Positions 22,311-33,372 of a stretch of 64,000 nucleotides of DNA are shown here, piece after piece. The notes under the pieces are model-generated. The model saw only the letters and a list, made by a program, of their open reading frames with translations, searched no databases and had not been told where the DNA came from. The translations under genes and the position numbers were made by a program. Source of the stretch: Erythrophleum ivorense. Taxonomy: Eukaryota; Streptophyta; Magnoliopsida; Fabales; Fabaceae. How positions within the stretch are numbered: the stretch's first letter is position 1; every line of letters begins with the position of its first letter. Where the stretch lies: the NCBI GenBank assembly GCA_026724425.1, contig JAIUCV010000003.1, positions 58,793,088 through 58,857,087 on the forward strand, in the 5' to 3' direction.

Positions 22311-23436
22311 TTAAAAAGTGAAAATAGAGCATCAGAAACCAGCAGGGTTACTTCAGCCTCTAGATATCCCGGAGTGGAAATGGGATAGCATAGCTATGGA
22401 TTTTGTTATGGGTTTGCCCAGGACATTATCGAGCTATGATGCAATATGGGTAATAGTGGATAGGTTAACAAAGTCAGCGCACTTTTTACCTATGAAAGCC
22501 ACTTATACCCTAGACAAGTTAGCCCAGCTGTACATCAGGGAGATAGTTAGACTGCATGGCGTGCCTAAGAGCATAGTTTCAGACAGGGATCCCAGATTCA
22601 CATCGAATTTCTGGAGATCATTACAAGATGCTCTAGGCACTAGACTCAGATTTAGCACAGCCTACCACCCTCAGACAGATGGACAGACAGAAAGAACCAT
22701 CCAAACCCTAGAAGACATGTTGAGGGCATGTGTACTAGAATTGAAAGGGAACTGGGACACATACTTGCCTTTAGCGGAGTTTGCCTATAATAACAGTTAT
22801 CACGCTAGTATACAGATGGCACCGTATGAGGCATTGTATGGGAGGAAGTGTAGATCTCCAATGTGTTGGATTGAGCTAGGAGAGCGGAGCCTTATAGGCC
22901 CAGAGTTAGTGGATCAGACCTCTAGACAGATAGAAACCATCAGAAGGAAACTTTTGACGGCCCAGAGTAGACAGAAAAGCTATGCAGATAAGCGTAGGCG
23001 ACCGTTAGAGTTTGAAGTTGGAGACCATGTTTTCATTAAAGTATCTCCATTTACAGGTATAGGTCGATCCATTAAAAGTAAGAAGCTCAGTCCCAAGTAC
23101 ATAGGTCCTTTCCAGATTCTAGATAAAGTAGGACCTGTGGCATACAGACTAGCTCTTCCTCCAAATATAAGCCAAGTTCATAATGTCTTCCATGTTTCCC
23201 AATTGAAAAAGTACCAGCCCGACCCCTCACATGTCATAGAATATGAGAATGTGCAGTTACAGGAGAATCTATCTTACATAGTATCGCCAGAACGGATCGT
23301 AGATGCTAGACTCAAGCAGTTACGGCATAAGACGATACCGTTGGTGAAAGTGGTTTGGAAGGGTTTGTCACCCGACGAAGCCACATGGGAATTGGAGGAG
23401 GATATGAGGAAGAAGCATCCGGAACTCTTCCTATGA
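22311..23436 (+). CDS. Gypsy integrase with C-terminal chromodomain-like segment, open but 5'-truncated
   Basis: An uninterrupted frame (ATG at 22318, stop at 23434-23436, 372 codons); the true start is upstream in the lost polyprotein, so the ATG is not a natural start. It reads PEWKWDSIAMDFVMGLPRT with the first catalytic Asp, then GVPKSIVSDRDPRF with the second, and TDGQTERTIQTLEDMLRAC with the Glu, giving the complete D,D,E triad. GPFQILDKVG...HNVFHVSQLKKY is the C-terminal domain of plant gypsy integrases, and VKVVWKGLSPDEATWELEED is chromodomain-like, pointing to the chromovirus branch (Tekay/Del type likely). It would join retroelement cDNA to host DNA. Without the rest of pol it is not autonomous. 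Confidence 0.93.
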
Positions 23437-23462
23437 GGTATGTTGTTTAAATTTCGGGGACG

Positions 23463-23485
23463 AAATTTTTATAAGGAGGGTAGAA
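23463..23485 (+). promoter_or_regulatory. Polypurine tract region before the 3' LTR
   Basis: The purine-rich sequence ataaggagggtagaa directly precedes the LTR start TGTAACAGCC, the position of the plus-strand primer of LTR retrotransposons. Confidence 0.7.
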
Positions 23486-26412
23486 TGTAACAGCCAAGAA
23501 AAAAGAAAAGAGAAAAGAAATGAGAAAAGAAAAGGAAAAAGAGAAGCTGGAAAATTTTCGAAGAGCTGAGAATTTTCTAAGTCTTCTCGCCATAGCGAGA
23601 TATGGAATCGCCATAGCGAGAATGCCTTTTCGCCGTAGCGAATATGTTCCTAGCTATAGCGAGTGCGGCATTCCATATAGAGACCAGTGAGTTGCTCGCC
23701 GTAGCGAAATTGTTCCTAGCTATAGCGAGTATGGCATTCCATATAGAGACCAGGGAGTTGCTCGCCATAGCTGCGCTATAGCGAAGGCAGAGGTCTGGAA
23801 CAAACACGATCTCGCCGAAGCGACGCCATAGCGAAGGCAGAGGTCTGGAACAGACACGAGCTCGCCGTAGCGAGGTCACTAACTCGCTATAGCGAGAGCG
23901 GTCCAGAAAAGCGAGAAAAAGAGAATTCGACTTTTTAAAAGCTTCCAAATCTCTTCTTTCTTCTTCTAACCGACTCTAACTCGTCTTAGGAGAGAGAAAA
24001 GGGCGGAGGAGAGAGTGAGAAGCTGAAGAGAAGAGGAAAGCACAAGAAAGGTATGAATTTTCATAGCTTCCTCTTAGTAAGTTGCCCTTCTCCCCTTTTC
24101 CCCTCTTTCCTACGGTTTCAATGGTCGAAAATAGCTAGGTCTTGAGTCTGGTTCAGAGGAGAGAGAGTGGGAAACCATTCTTGAGAGAGATTAGAAGTAG
24201 ATAGTCTTCTCTTTCTTGCTTTTCCCCTTTCTTAAGAGTTGAGAAAAGAGAGGGATAGCTCATGGGCCTTAGAGTGAGGAAAGACCTAGAGTGAGAAGCT
24301 CAGTAGAGCCAATTAGAAGAGATCCCTAGCTTAAGAATTGAGTATAAGGTATTAATTCCATGCTTTTGTGTGGTTAGGCTCAAGAGAAACTCTCCCATCT
24401 AGAAGTTGTTGTGAAACCAACAAGGGAGGAGACCATTGACAGAGCAACTAGTAGATAGTCGACAAAGGTAGTTCTCTCCACTTTCTCTCATGCATAATTG
24501 TGTGTTTATATTGTCTTGCTTGTGTGTATGAATGATATGAGCTATGAGAAGTGTGTTAGCATGATTATATGTATGATTGAGATGATGTTTTAAATGATTA
24601 TTTGGTTTGCTTGAGGGCATGGAAAAGCCAATAACCCTATAGCCAAGGTGAGGATGAGCCGAAGCCCTAAGTTGGTTGAGCCATGTCTCCCAAAAGTGAG
24701 GTTGACTCCCAAAGAGTAAAGGTGAGTCTAAGTACCTCTAAAGTATGGGAAGGCAAATCCAAAAGCCATAAGGGAAGGGGTGAGGCCGATCCAAGTACTC
24801 AGCGAGCTCTTGAATGTTATCCATGGCCATTTCACATGTTTTAAATGTTTTTCATCATGTTTTATATGCTAACATGCCATACATGCATAATGAGACTTGT
24901 TGCATGCAATATATGTATGTTTGAATGAGAGTTGAACTACTGAGATTCTCCGAATCTCACCCTCTCTCTCCACCATCCAACCATGCCAGGTGGCCCAAGT
25001 GAGATAAGAGATGGGAGCAACCACCAACAAGCATGAGGCTAGGGATAGAGATGAAGAAAAGTGTAAAGCACATTGTATATGAGAATTGTACATGAGATGT
25101 AAATGATGTATATGATGTAGCATGTACAAATGTTGTAAGACAATGTATGTATTAATGATGAATGTATGAGAATGAGATTTATGATGAGTGAAAAGCTATG
25201 CTTGAATGTGAAAGAACCAATGATAGTCTAGTATATACGGGTGCATAAGTGGGCATGGGGTAGTGAGTTTCCCCAATCTGAGTTATTAGACACTTGAGGC
25301 ATGATTGATAGCTCCTATAGATGCTTTCTCATGTGCTCAAAGAGTCATAGAAGTAGAAAACTTAAGATTGGACCCCATTAGCCACACTTTTGGCCAAGAA
25401 ATGGCCTTTTGCACATGATGTCATAGAATAGCCATATGACCTCTTCTAGCCATGAGATTTGACATGGGACTAGAGTATGTTTAGAGCTTTCTGGGAAGCT
25501 AGAGTTCATGTCATTTAGAGGTCTATAGCATTTTCTATGAGCATTCAAAGTTGACATCAGAAATTTGGATTTCAGAAAATCACTGTTCATTTGGTCAGTT
25601 TTGAAATCATGTCATCCGAGGGGCAAACGTAGTCCAATGGCTACGAAATTTTATACACAGAAACTAGATGGTCACAGTGACTTGTAGGAACTGGAAGCAC
25701 CTCATTTAGAGGTCCAGAGAGGAAGTTATGCAATTTCGAAGTTCCTGCCCAGAATCAGACACCCAGCCAGACCCGAGGTACTGTTTCATCGGTTTTCGGG
25801 AAATTGGCTAGGTGAACTGATCTGGAGAGATTTTTTTCCTCTAGCTAACATCCACATATTTCCATAGAGATAGAGTGTATGAGCATTGGATTTTTGTAGA
25901 ATTAGTTAGACATTTTCAAAGTCCATATCAGTAAACTGTGACAGTAAAGAAGCCCCCTCTGACCAGTGAACTATTTCGATGTCAAACGCAGAATGAGTGA
26001 GAGATTAAGACTTCTAAGTATTTTTAAAATGAAGTAGACGTCTCAAAATTTCTATAATGACCCAGATCATGTAGATACGATTTTTCTACATTTAGTTATG
26101 AATTTCCAAAGTTAGCCCAGAAAAGAGGCAAAATCTGCCACTAGCGAAAATGCATGTCTTCAATCCCTTTTTGCTTTCCATGAGTTCTAAGCATATAGTA
26201 GGGATTGAAATAAGTCTCAATAGAATACTTGAGCATGAGGAACCATAGAGAGAGCTCAACCGGTCCATGTTACTTCTAAGTGGATCTCTACCCACACATA
26301 GTGCCATAGAAAAAGCAAGCATAAGGTAGAGAGTTTATCTCCCTTGTGAGTTCCGCATATGTATATGAGTAAGAGGGCACGCTGGGTATGAGCTAGAGGT
26401 TAAGGTGTCACA
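23486..26412 (+). repeat. Complete 3' LTR of the gypsy element, ~2.93 kb
   Basis: Begins TGTAACAGCCAAG and ends GGTGTCACA. The 5' third has purine-rich tracts, a cluster of TCGCYATAGCGA words and a pyrimidine/purine-rich leader-like zone. The rest has no coding domain. An unusually long LTR, matched in length by the solo LTR at 27385-30285. Confidence 0.93.
23586..23896. repeat. Array of ~12 near-palindromic TCGCYATAGCGA words in the LTR
   Basis: About twelve variants of TCGC(C/T)(A/G)TAGCGA occur in ~310 bp; CTCGCTATAGCGAG at 23883-23896 is a perfect 14-bp palindrome. A ~67-bp unit ending gagaccag(t/g)gagttgctcgcc is tandemly duplicated (23629-23763) and a ~50-bp unit with gcgaaggcagaggtctggaa is also duplicated (23775-23865). 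The surrounding LTR has none of these words. Confidence 0.92.
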
Positions 26413-27379
26413 TGTACCATCAAGAATAACAAGATTTCGAAGAAATGACAATGATGAAGAATCATACCTGCTTGCAATTTCCATTTTTAATTATCTTGAA
26501 AGGACTTTTGGAGAATGTAAGTCTTTGTTTTTTAAATGATCAAGATGTAGAAGTTGTTACAGAATGTGTTCTAATAAAATGTGATGAAGTGTAACTTTAT
26601 ATCAAGTAAGTGATATTATTTCTGTGTCACTTATTTGTATATGTTTAACACATTTCTTTGTTATGTAATTTATTTGTTCATAAGTTAACCTTGTCTAATT
26701 TTCAAATTGTGAATGTTGAGATAGAAGCTTGGATCCAAGCAATTTTTTCCTCTTGGTTTCGAGAACATATACGTAGTAATATAACATGAAATTAATTGTT
26801 TTTTAAAATATAGTGTCAACTCACATAAAATATTAAAAAATAGCACGCGGGTTTAAAAACTAGCTAACAATGTTTTAGATCTATTTTTACATGACATTAC
26901 TTAAGGACTAAAGAGAAGCATTATAACTTGGCCTATTTACTTTTTTAATGGGTATAGATTTTACATACATTCATTAAGTTATTGAAAATAAACAATAAAT
27001 AGTGGTGTATGCATTAAGGGGATTGACTTTGCGCAATTAGAATATAACTTTTATGGCATTCTATAAGAGATTGAATACATAGGAGTTTCTATGAAGTGAT
27101 TAGTATTGTTCAATTGTTAATGAAATGATCTTTCACTTAATCATGCTACGAGGGTTCACAAGCAATATGGGATTGTTGAAGTTCATGAATGAAGGAAGTA
27201 TAACAAATTTAATCCATTCATATTTGCACAACAAGCGACATAGGTGTATAATATGCATTATCTTAGTTATCATCAGAATGCTAATTAGTTAGCCATTATT
27301 AAGGTTAAGCCTCATAACATTATTGATACTCCTATGTCTGAAACAAACATAGGCTATTTCAAGTGGATAGATTAGAAGT
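26413..27379 (+). pseudogene. CACTA transposase, C-terminal part between the two gypsy insertions
   Basis: After the LTR, coding-like text resumes (TRFRRNDNDEESYLLAIS near 26430-26485). Near 27060-27100 a frame gives a YGIL-x-EIEYIGVSMK-like stretch, and near 27205-27330 another gives NKFNPFIFAQQAT, stop, VYNMHYLSYHQNAN, stop, LAIIKVKPHNIID. This matches the conserved C-terminal FILAxQAxQVFYVxD...W-x-VV-x-K-x-x-PR block of CACTA transposases. Stops and frame changes are frequent; 26500-27000 contains AT-rich sequence that may be intron. Confidence 0.75.
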
Positions 27380-30290
27380 CATACTATAACAACCAAGAAA
27401 AAGAAAGAAGAAAGAAAGAAAGGAAAAAGAAAAAGAAAAAGAAAAGAAAAGCTGAAAATTTTCTAACTTTGCTAGCTACAACCTAACTATAACGAATGTA
27501 CCTGTTCGCTATAACGAGAAATGGTCTAGCTATAGCGAGAGTGCCTTCTCGCTATAGCGAAAATACTTCTAGCTATAACTTTCGCTATAACGAGTGCGAG
27601 CATCCCATACAAAAACCAGGGCGTAGCTCGTTGTAGCACGCGCCATAGCGAAAACAGGGGTATGAGACTGACACGAGCTCGCCATAGCGAGGGTTATGGC
27701 TCGCTATAGCGAGGGTTAGTCCAGAAAAGCGTAAAAAAAAGAGAATTTGATGTTTTAAAGAGCTCCAACTCATCCCTTCTCTCTAAACCGCCTTAAGCTT
27801 CGTCCAAGCACAGAAAAGAAAGCTTGAGAGAGAAAGAAACAAGGAGGAACCAAGAGAGAAGGAAGGGAAGCTAGAAGAAAAGGTAAGAACCTTCAAAACT
27901 CTTTATGCTCCTTCTTCTTGATTTATTCCTCTCCTTCTAAGCTCCCTTTTCATGGGTTGATGAGTGAGAAGGTCTTGGTTCTAACCTAGAGGGAGCAAAA
28001 AACCTTTACAAGAGAGTGTGATGAGCTGAGAAATATAAGAAAAGAAAAGAATAATGGGTGAAGTTCTAGTGAGAGAAAGAACCCCTAGCTTTATATGCTT
28101 AGTAGGGTTGCTAGAAAGAAATCCCTAGCTTTATGAACCAAGTGTTAAGAGAATAATTCCATGCTTCTTGTGTGGTTAGGCTCAAGAGAAGCATTCTCAT
28201 CTAGTGGTAATTGTGAAAGCAACAAGGGAGGAGACAAATTGAAAGGGAAAGTTTGAGATTAGCTAATAAGGTAGCTCTCTCCCCCTTCTTTCATGAATAA
28301 GATATGTGCTTACCTTGTCTTGCTTGTGTGTATGTATGTTTTGAACCATGAGAAGTATGCTAGCATGATGATACCTTATGAATTTAAATGATATTTTATG
28401 TGATTGTTTTGGTTTGCTTGAGAATGGAAAAGCCAACAACCCTCTAGCCATGGTGAGGATGAGCCAAAAACCTTAAAGTTGGTTAAGACAAAGTAAAGAG
28501 TCTCCCAAAAGTGAGGTTGACTCCCAAGAGCAAGGGTTGAATCTAAGAACCTCTTAAAGAATGGGTGATGCAAGTCCAAAATCCACAAGTGAGTGGGTGA
28601 GGCTAATCCATTTACTTGGCAAGCTTTTATATGTTATGTATGGCCTACTCACATGTTGAAAATATTTTTTTATGCATGGCCAACTCAAATGTTGCAAATG
28701 CTTTTTTTATGATTTCATATGCTAACATGCCCATGCATACATAGTAAGACTTGTTTGCATGCTTTGTGTGTATGATTGAATGAGAGATGAGCTATTGAGA
28801 TTCTTTGAATCTCACTCCCCCTCTCCACCATCCCAACATGCTAGGTGGACCAAGTGAGGCAAGAGATGGGAGCCACCAAGCTTGAAGTTAGGGAGTTTAG
28901 TGAAGAATTGTAAAAGAGCCTTTTTGTATTTATTTCGTAGTTAAGCCAAGAGTCTAATCTAATGATATGATGTACATGATGTAGCACATATGAATATTTG
29001 TAAATAGATGAACTCAATGTATTCAATGTATATATATATATGAGAATTGAATCCATGGTGTATGATGTAGCAAGTGTAGCAATGAATGGTAAGATCTAAC
29101 ATTTTCCCATGAGTGTATGTGTTGGTGTGGGAGAGTGAGTTTTGCAAATCTGGGTTGTTAGACACTTGAGCCATGTTTATTAGCTTATATTGATGCTTCC
29201 CCACGTGCTCATAGAGCTTTAGAGGTAGGAGAAGTAAAGTTGGACCCCATTAGCCCCCTTTTAACACAAGAAAGTAGTCATTTTGCCCATAATGTCAAAA
29301 TCGGACCAAATGACCTCTCCTTGCCTTGAAATTTGGCATGTAACTAGATCTTGTCTAGATATTTTTGGGAAGCTAAAGATCAAGTCATTTGGAGGTCTGT
29401 AGAATTTTCTATGATTTTTCTAAGTTGGTATCAAAATTTTGGATTTTCAGAAACACTATTCATTTGGTCAGTTATAGAATTGTGTCATCCAAGGGGCAAA
29501 CATAGTCCAATGATTACAAAATTTTATAGAGAGAAACTAGACAGTCACAGTGACTTGTAGCAACTGGAAGCACCTCATTTGGAGGTCTATAGAGGAAGAT
29601 ATAGATTTTTGAAGTTCTTGCCCAGCATCAGTCATCCTACCAGACCCGAGGTACTGTTTCATCGGTTTCTGGGAGATTGGTTTGATGAATTGATCTGAAG
29701 ACATTTTTTCTCTCTATTTAACATCCACATATTTCCATAGTGATATCATTTACAAGTATTGGATTTTTGTGGAATTAGTTAGACATTTCTGAAATCCATA
29801 TCAGTAAACTGTGACAGTATCAGGAACCCCTCCGACTTGCAGATGTTTTTGCCGTCAAACGTCCTATGTGTGGGATTTTATGGCTTGCACATATTTTTAG
29901 TATGAAGTAGACGTCCTAAGATTTCTAGAATGACCGAGATTATATGTTTTTGATTTTTCTGTATTTAGTTATGAATTTCCAAACTCTGCCCAGAAATGAG
30001 GCCAAGTATGGCCGAACTTGAATATTCATGTCTCATATCCCTTTTTGCTTTCCGTGGGTTTAAAGCATGTTTTTGAGATTCAAATGAGTTGTAATGGTGC
30101 AATTAAATATGGGGATGCATATAATGAGCTCACACGGTCCATGTGACACCGAAATGAATTCTTAACCATGCCACAACGTTAAGTAAATGCATGAATTGAA
30201 AATATGGAGACCTCACTTTAGTCTTCCTAGATGTATATGAGCATGTATGACATGATGGGTATGAGCTAGAAATGAAGGTGTTACACATAC
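27380..30290 (+). mobile_element. Solo LTR of a related gypsy family with 5-bp target duplication CATAC
   Basis: The LTR runs from 27385 (tataacaaccaagaa, evidently TGTAACAACCAAG with one change) to 30285 (aaggtgttaca), 2901 bp. CATAC lies directly before (27380-27384) and after (30286-30290). It is collinear with the 3' LTR at 23486-26412 but clearly more diverged, including its own TCGCTATAGCGA array. A single LTR with intact duplication and no interior is the signature of recombination between two LTRs. It splits the CACTA transposase reading close to its C-terminus. Confidence 0.92.
27505..27716. repeat. TCGCTATAGCGA palindrome array in the solo LTR
   Basis: Roughly ten variants, with perfect TCGCTATAGCGA at 27549-27560 and 27701-27712. 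The array occupies the same place in the LTR as the one at 23586-23896 although the rest of the two LTRs has diverged; some copies have decayed to ctataacga. Confidence 0.9.
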
Positions 30291-30480
30291 TACATACAAT
30301 TGTTTTGAATGATGAATTTTATAACCTAAGAGATACTAAAGGTTCTTACGAGGAAATAGATATATCAACTGCTAATATAGTTTGTGAAAATGAAGATGAT
30401 GGTAGTGGTGGTGGTGGTGATGGTGATAATGACGACAATGACAAAAATACAAACGATGACGAAGAAGATGATGATGCATA
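30291..30480 (+). pseudogene. CACTA transposase C-terminal tail with acidic end
   Basis: The frame 30272-30481 begins in the solo LTR, but from about 30291 reads HTIVLNDEFYNLRDTKGSYE and EIDISTANIV, followed by a Gly/Asp/Asn-rich acidic tail. LRD-x-x-G-x-x-x-EID is the usual end of plant CACTA transposases. The C-terminus, about 30 acidic residues, appears intact to the stop at 30479. Confidence 0.75.
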
Positions 30481-30776
30481 AATTAGGATTTATTTTAATT
30501 TGATTTTGATTTTGTTTTGATGATGTATTTTGCTATTTTGATTGAGTTTGAATTGATTTTGTTTACATTATTTATTTATTTTTTGTCACTTATATTAACT
30601 TAAAGTTTGTTATTGCATATGTAGATGTCAAGTTGTGGCTCTATGTGAGTTTGTGCCTAATGTAGTATCTCTATATTGCCATCTTTGCACCCTCAACCTT
30701 CTTCTTATCTTTCAACTTTAGCACCTGCATAAGCTTTTGTAGTGCAAGACACATCCATTACATCTTAGTTCTAATC

Positions 30777-32865
30777 ATGCCTAAATCATTTAGTAGACTC
30801 TTAGCATCACTTGTATCATTTGTTCCAATACTATCGCCTGGCTCGCAGTACTCACAGCTCACTCCTCAGGGTCCTTCCACTAGTTCTACACCAATGCCAT
30901 CTATCCAACCTTTTGGTTGTGACTCCACAAACGGTCAAACATGGTTGTATCTTGAGAAGTATAAGTAAGTTATAAAGTTTATATTGTTTTATTTGTTATT
31001 TAGTTAATAACAAGTGTTATTATAACATTTACAAAATATAATGTTAAATGATTAGATTTAATCCTATTATTACCACTGTTCGAGATATTCTCCCTGTAAT
31101 TCAAGCAAAATTTGAACATCCATATCGTAGTTGGAAAGCAACGCCTCTTGAAGTCAGACAACTGTGGTTTGATGAATGTGTGGTATATATCTTATCCCAT
31201 TAAATATGTATAATGTGTTTTTTTTTTCTTATTTTGTCTTAGTTTTAATTTTTTGTTGTTTATGTAGAAAAAATATAAATGGCTACCGCAATATGATCAA
31301 CTAATTAGACGCAATTGGAATAAGAAGTGTGGGGACATCCTACGAAATGTAATGCATAGAGTTCGACTAGATTTGGAAAAGGGAATCACGCCTAATTGGA
31401 TCCTAGACATTGTATTAATCTAATTAAAGCATTATTGGGATTCAGATAAATACAAAGTCGTGTGCCAAACAGCTAAAAACAATCAGATATCTACCACATG
31501 AGGCATGCAACATAAAAGGGGTAGCATTTCTTTACTTGAACATAAGAGGAGGCTGGTAAGCATTTAAATTTAAATGTAATCATCGTCTATTTAATGCACG
31601 AGATAACTAATATAAATAAATAATTACATATTTAAGAGTTTGGAAAGTTACCTACAATATTTGAATTGTTCAAGTACACGCATTATGATGAGACATCTAG
31701 TCAATTTATGGATCATAAGGCAGCTAAAGTTTATGTATGTATATGTTTATTTTTTCTTTTCTTATTGGGATTGTGTTGATGACCAGAAGTTTAACTAGCT
31801 ATAGTATGAGTTTTGATTTTTTGTTTTGATTGTCACTATACTTGTGCTGACGGTTGGAGGATATACTAGTTGTAGTGTTAGTTTTGATTTTTTGTTTTAA
31901 TTGTCATTAGAGTTGTACTGACGGTCAAAGGTTTGACTAGTTGTAATATGAATTTTGATTTTTTGTTTTAATTATCATTGGACTTGAACTGATGGCCAAA
32001 GGCCTAATTAGCCGTAATGTAAGTCTTGAATTTTTATTTGGTTGCCATTAGAATTGTGCTGATAGTCAAAGGTTTGACTAGTTGTAATGTGAGTCTTTAT
32101 TTTTTGTTTTGTTACTAGAATTGTGTAATTATTTATTTAATATTTTTTGCTTATTTAATTGCTTTGTAGCTATCAACATCATTGCATATTATTTTCATAC
32201 ACCTAATTGTGTAATTTTTATATTTGATAATTTTGATTGTGATTGTTTAATATATTTATAGTTTCAAGATATTTATTCTTTGTTATATGATCACACTTTA
32301 TTTTTTTTTTTTGTTTTGAGTAAAATATCACACTTCATGTTGATATTATATAATAAAAAAAATATGTTTAAACATGTACATACTTTTGGTTTTCAATACA
32401 TTGTCATTGTTTTCTTTATTGTAAAACTATCTTTCTTTGCTTATTTTAACAGGTTGATAATTTAAGGGCTTATACTAAGGACTCAACAAGCATAGTATCA
32501 AATGATGTAAAAGATGACGATGAAGTTAAGAAATGTCACATCTTTAGAGTAAGATCTGAGGCTCACGATGTTGATGCTATCTATTCTCATGAGATCTCTT
32601 CTTCTGTTCATAACTCAAGACTCCATTTAGAATTTGAAGAGAAATTACATAGGAGGATTGCTATAGAGACAACACTTTTGAGACAAGAGAACCAATAGCT
32701 TAAAGAGCAACAACAACAAATCTTGTTTCTACTAGACCAGCATCAGCAAACATTCAATAGGTTGCAAGAATTTGAATTGCAATTATCTCGTGTTCCATGA
32801 CATCCTATACTAAAAGACTCAGCTATTAAAAAGATAGGCCTTGATGATTGTCCTCTTCTATAAAG
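30777..32865 (+). pseudogene. CACTA second ORF (plant En/Spm Transposase_24-like), spliced, with few stops
   Basis: Five exon-like segments with plausible splice sites: 30777-30967 (Ser/Pro/Gln-rich), ~31050-31181 (RDILPVIQAKFEHPYRSWKA, QLWFDECV), ~31269-31557 (KYKWLPQYDQLIRRNWNKKC), ~31633-31732 (THYDETSSQFMDHKAAKVY) and ~32453-32862 (a Gln-rich coiled-coil-like end, stop at 32860-32862). This matches the second protein of plant CACTA elements, a possible DNA-binding accessory (TNPA counterpart). In-frame stops occur (near 31423, 31499, 32697 and 32799), so it is probably dead, but splicing architecture is well preserved. The intron 31733-32452 holds a minisatellite. Confidence 0.75.
31772..32124 (+). 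repeat. Intronic minisatellite, five copies of ~70 bp
   Basis: The unit gtgctgatggtcaaaggttt, then actagttgtaatgtgagt, then ttgattttttgtttt and attgtcattagaatt recurs five times with 70-85% identity, inside the largest intron of the CACTA second ORF. Confidence 0.88.
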
Positions 32866-33159
32866 ATGATTTTATTTCTTTTCCTTTATTTGAAGTTATA
32901 TGTTTTTACTTGAGAATTGTTATGATTTGTTTTAGAATTGTTATTATTGAATTGAAGATTATTTTAATTTAGTTGTTACTTTTTTTTAATATTGTTGTGT
33001 TATTATATTTTACTGGATAAGAAAAAAAATTTAGATCTTAATTTTATTATTAAAAAATAACATTATTTTTAATTGGGCTTCTTTTTATTTTAGTAGATAG
33101 ATTTTAAAGTAATATTAAGGCTAAATTAAAAAAAAGCATTGTATAATTAAAAAAATTAT

Positions 33160-33372
33160 GTTAGTGATGGATTTTTGTTATTGATCCGTCATTGGTTAGC
33201 GATAGAATATTTCATTGTGGATTAGTGATGGTGATCCATCATTAATTTAGGATACGTTATTCTCATAATTAGCGATAGAGTTTTTTTAATGATAAAATAT
33301 TTTGTCGTTAATTAGTTACGCGTTAATGAATTAGTGAGGGTGAAATTAGCGATAGAAATATTTAATAAAGTA
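33160..33372 (+). repeat. CACTA 3' subterminal repeat zone
   Basis: Multiple short words in both orientations: ttagtgatggat, ttagcgatagaa, gatccgtcatt, tgatccatcatta. Clusters of TTAGCGATGGA-like words in both orientations are typical of plant CACTA subterminal regions, where the transposase binds. The terminal inverted repeat expected at the end was not found; similarity ends about 33372. Confidence 0.75.

Larger units (their letters stand above)
20591..26412 (+). mobile_element. Ty3/gypsy retrotransposon inserted in the CACTA element: truncated 5' LTR, integrase-only interior, full 3' LTR
   Basis: 5' LTR remnant 20591-22310, interior 22311-23485, 3' LTR 23486-26412. The interior keeps only the integrase end of pol; primer site, gag, protease, RT and RNase H are gone and the LTR end joins integrase directly. 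The two LTR copies are nearly identical over their shared 1.72 kb (for instance, an 86-codon minus-strand frame is translated identically in both), so insertion was recent relative to the other elements. The 5' LTR lacks its first ~1.2 kb, and no target duplication can be seen because the left end is lost. Confidence 0.9.
18850..33372 (+). mobile_element. CACTA (En/Spm) DNA transposon, decayed and twice invaded by gypsy LTR elements
   Basis: Pieces of one plus-strand CACTA element lie in order: transposase N-terminus and core (18960-20590), transposase C-terminus (about 27000-27379 and 30291-30480), the second ORF (30777-32865), and the 3' subterminal repeat zone (33160-33372). Gypsy sequences separate the first piece from the second (20591-26412) and a solo LTR separates the second from the third (27385-30285). 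Removing the LTR sequences leaves about 5.8 kb. Neither 13-bp CACTA terminus was found, so both ends may be truncated; the 3' boundary is where an F-box pseudogene copy begins. Confidence 0.85.

Noticed and set aside
23586..23896. CRISPR-like array
   Set aside because: Words are short, palindromic and irregularly spaced, with duplicated flanks, and lie inside a plant LTR.
23577..23948. 123-codon minus-strand frame with repeated peptide text
   Set aside because: Its repeats are a translation of the TCGCYATAGCGA array; no conserved protein is likely.
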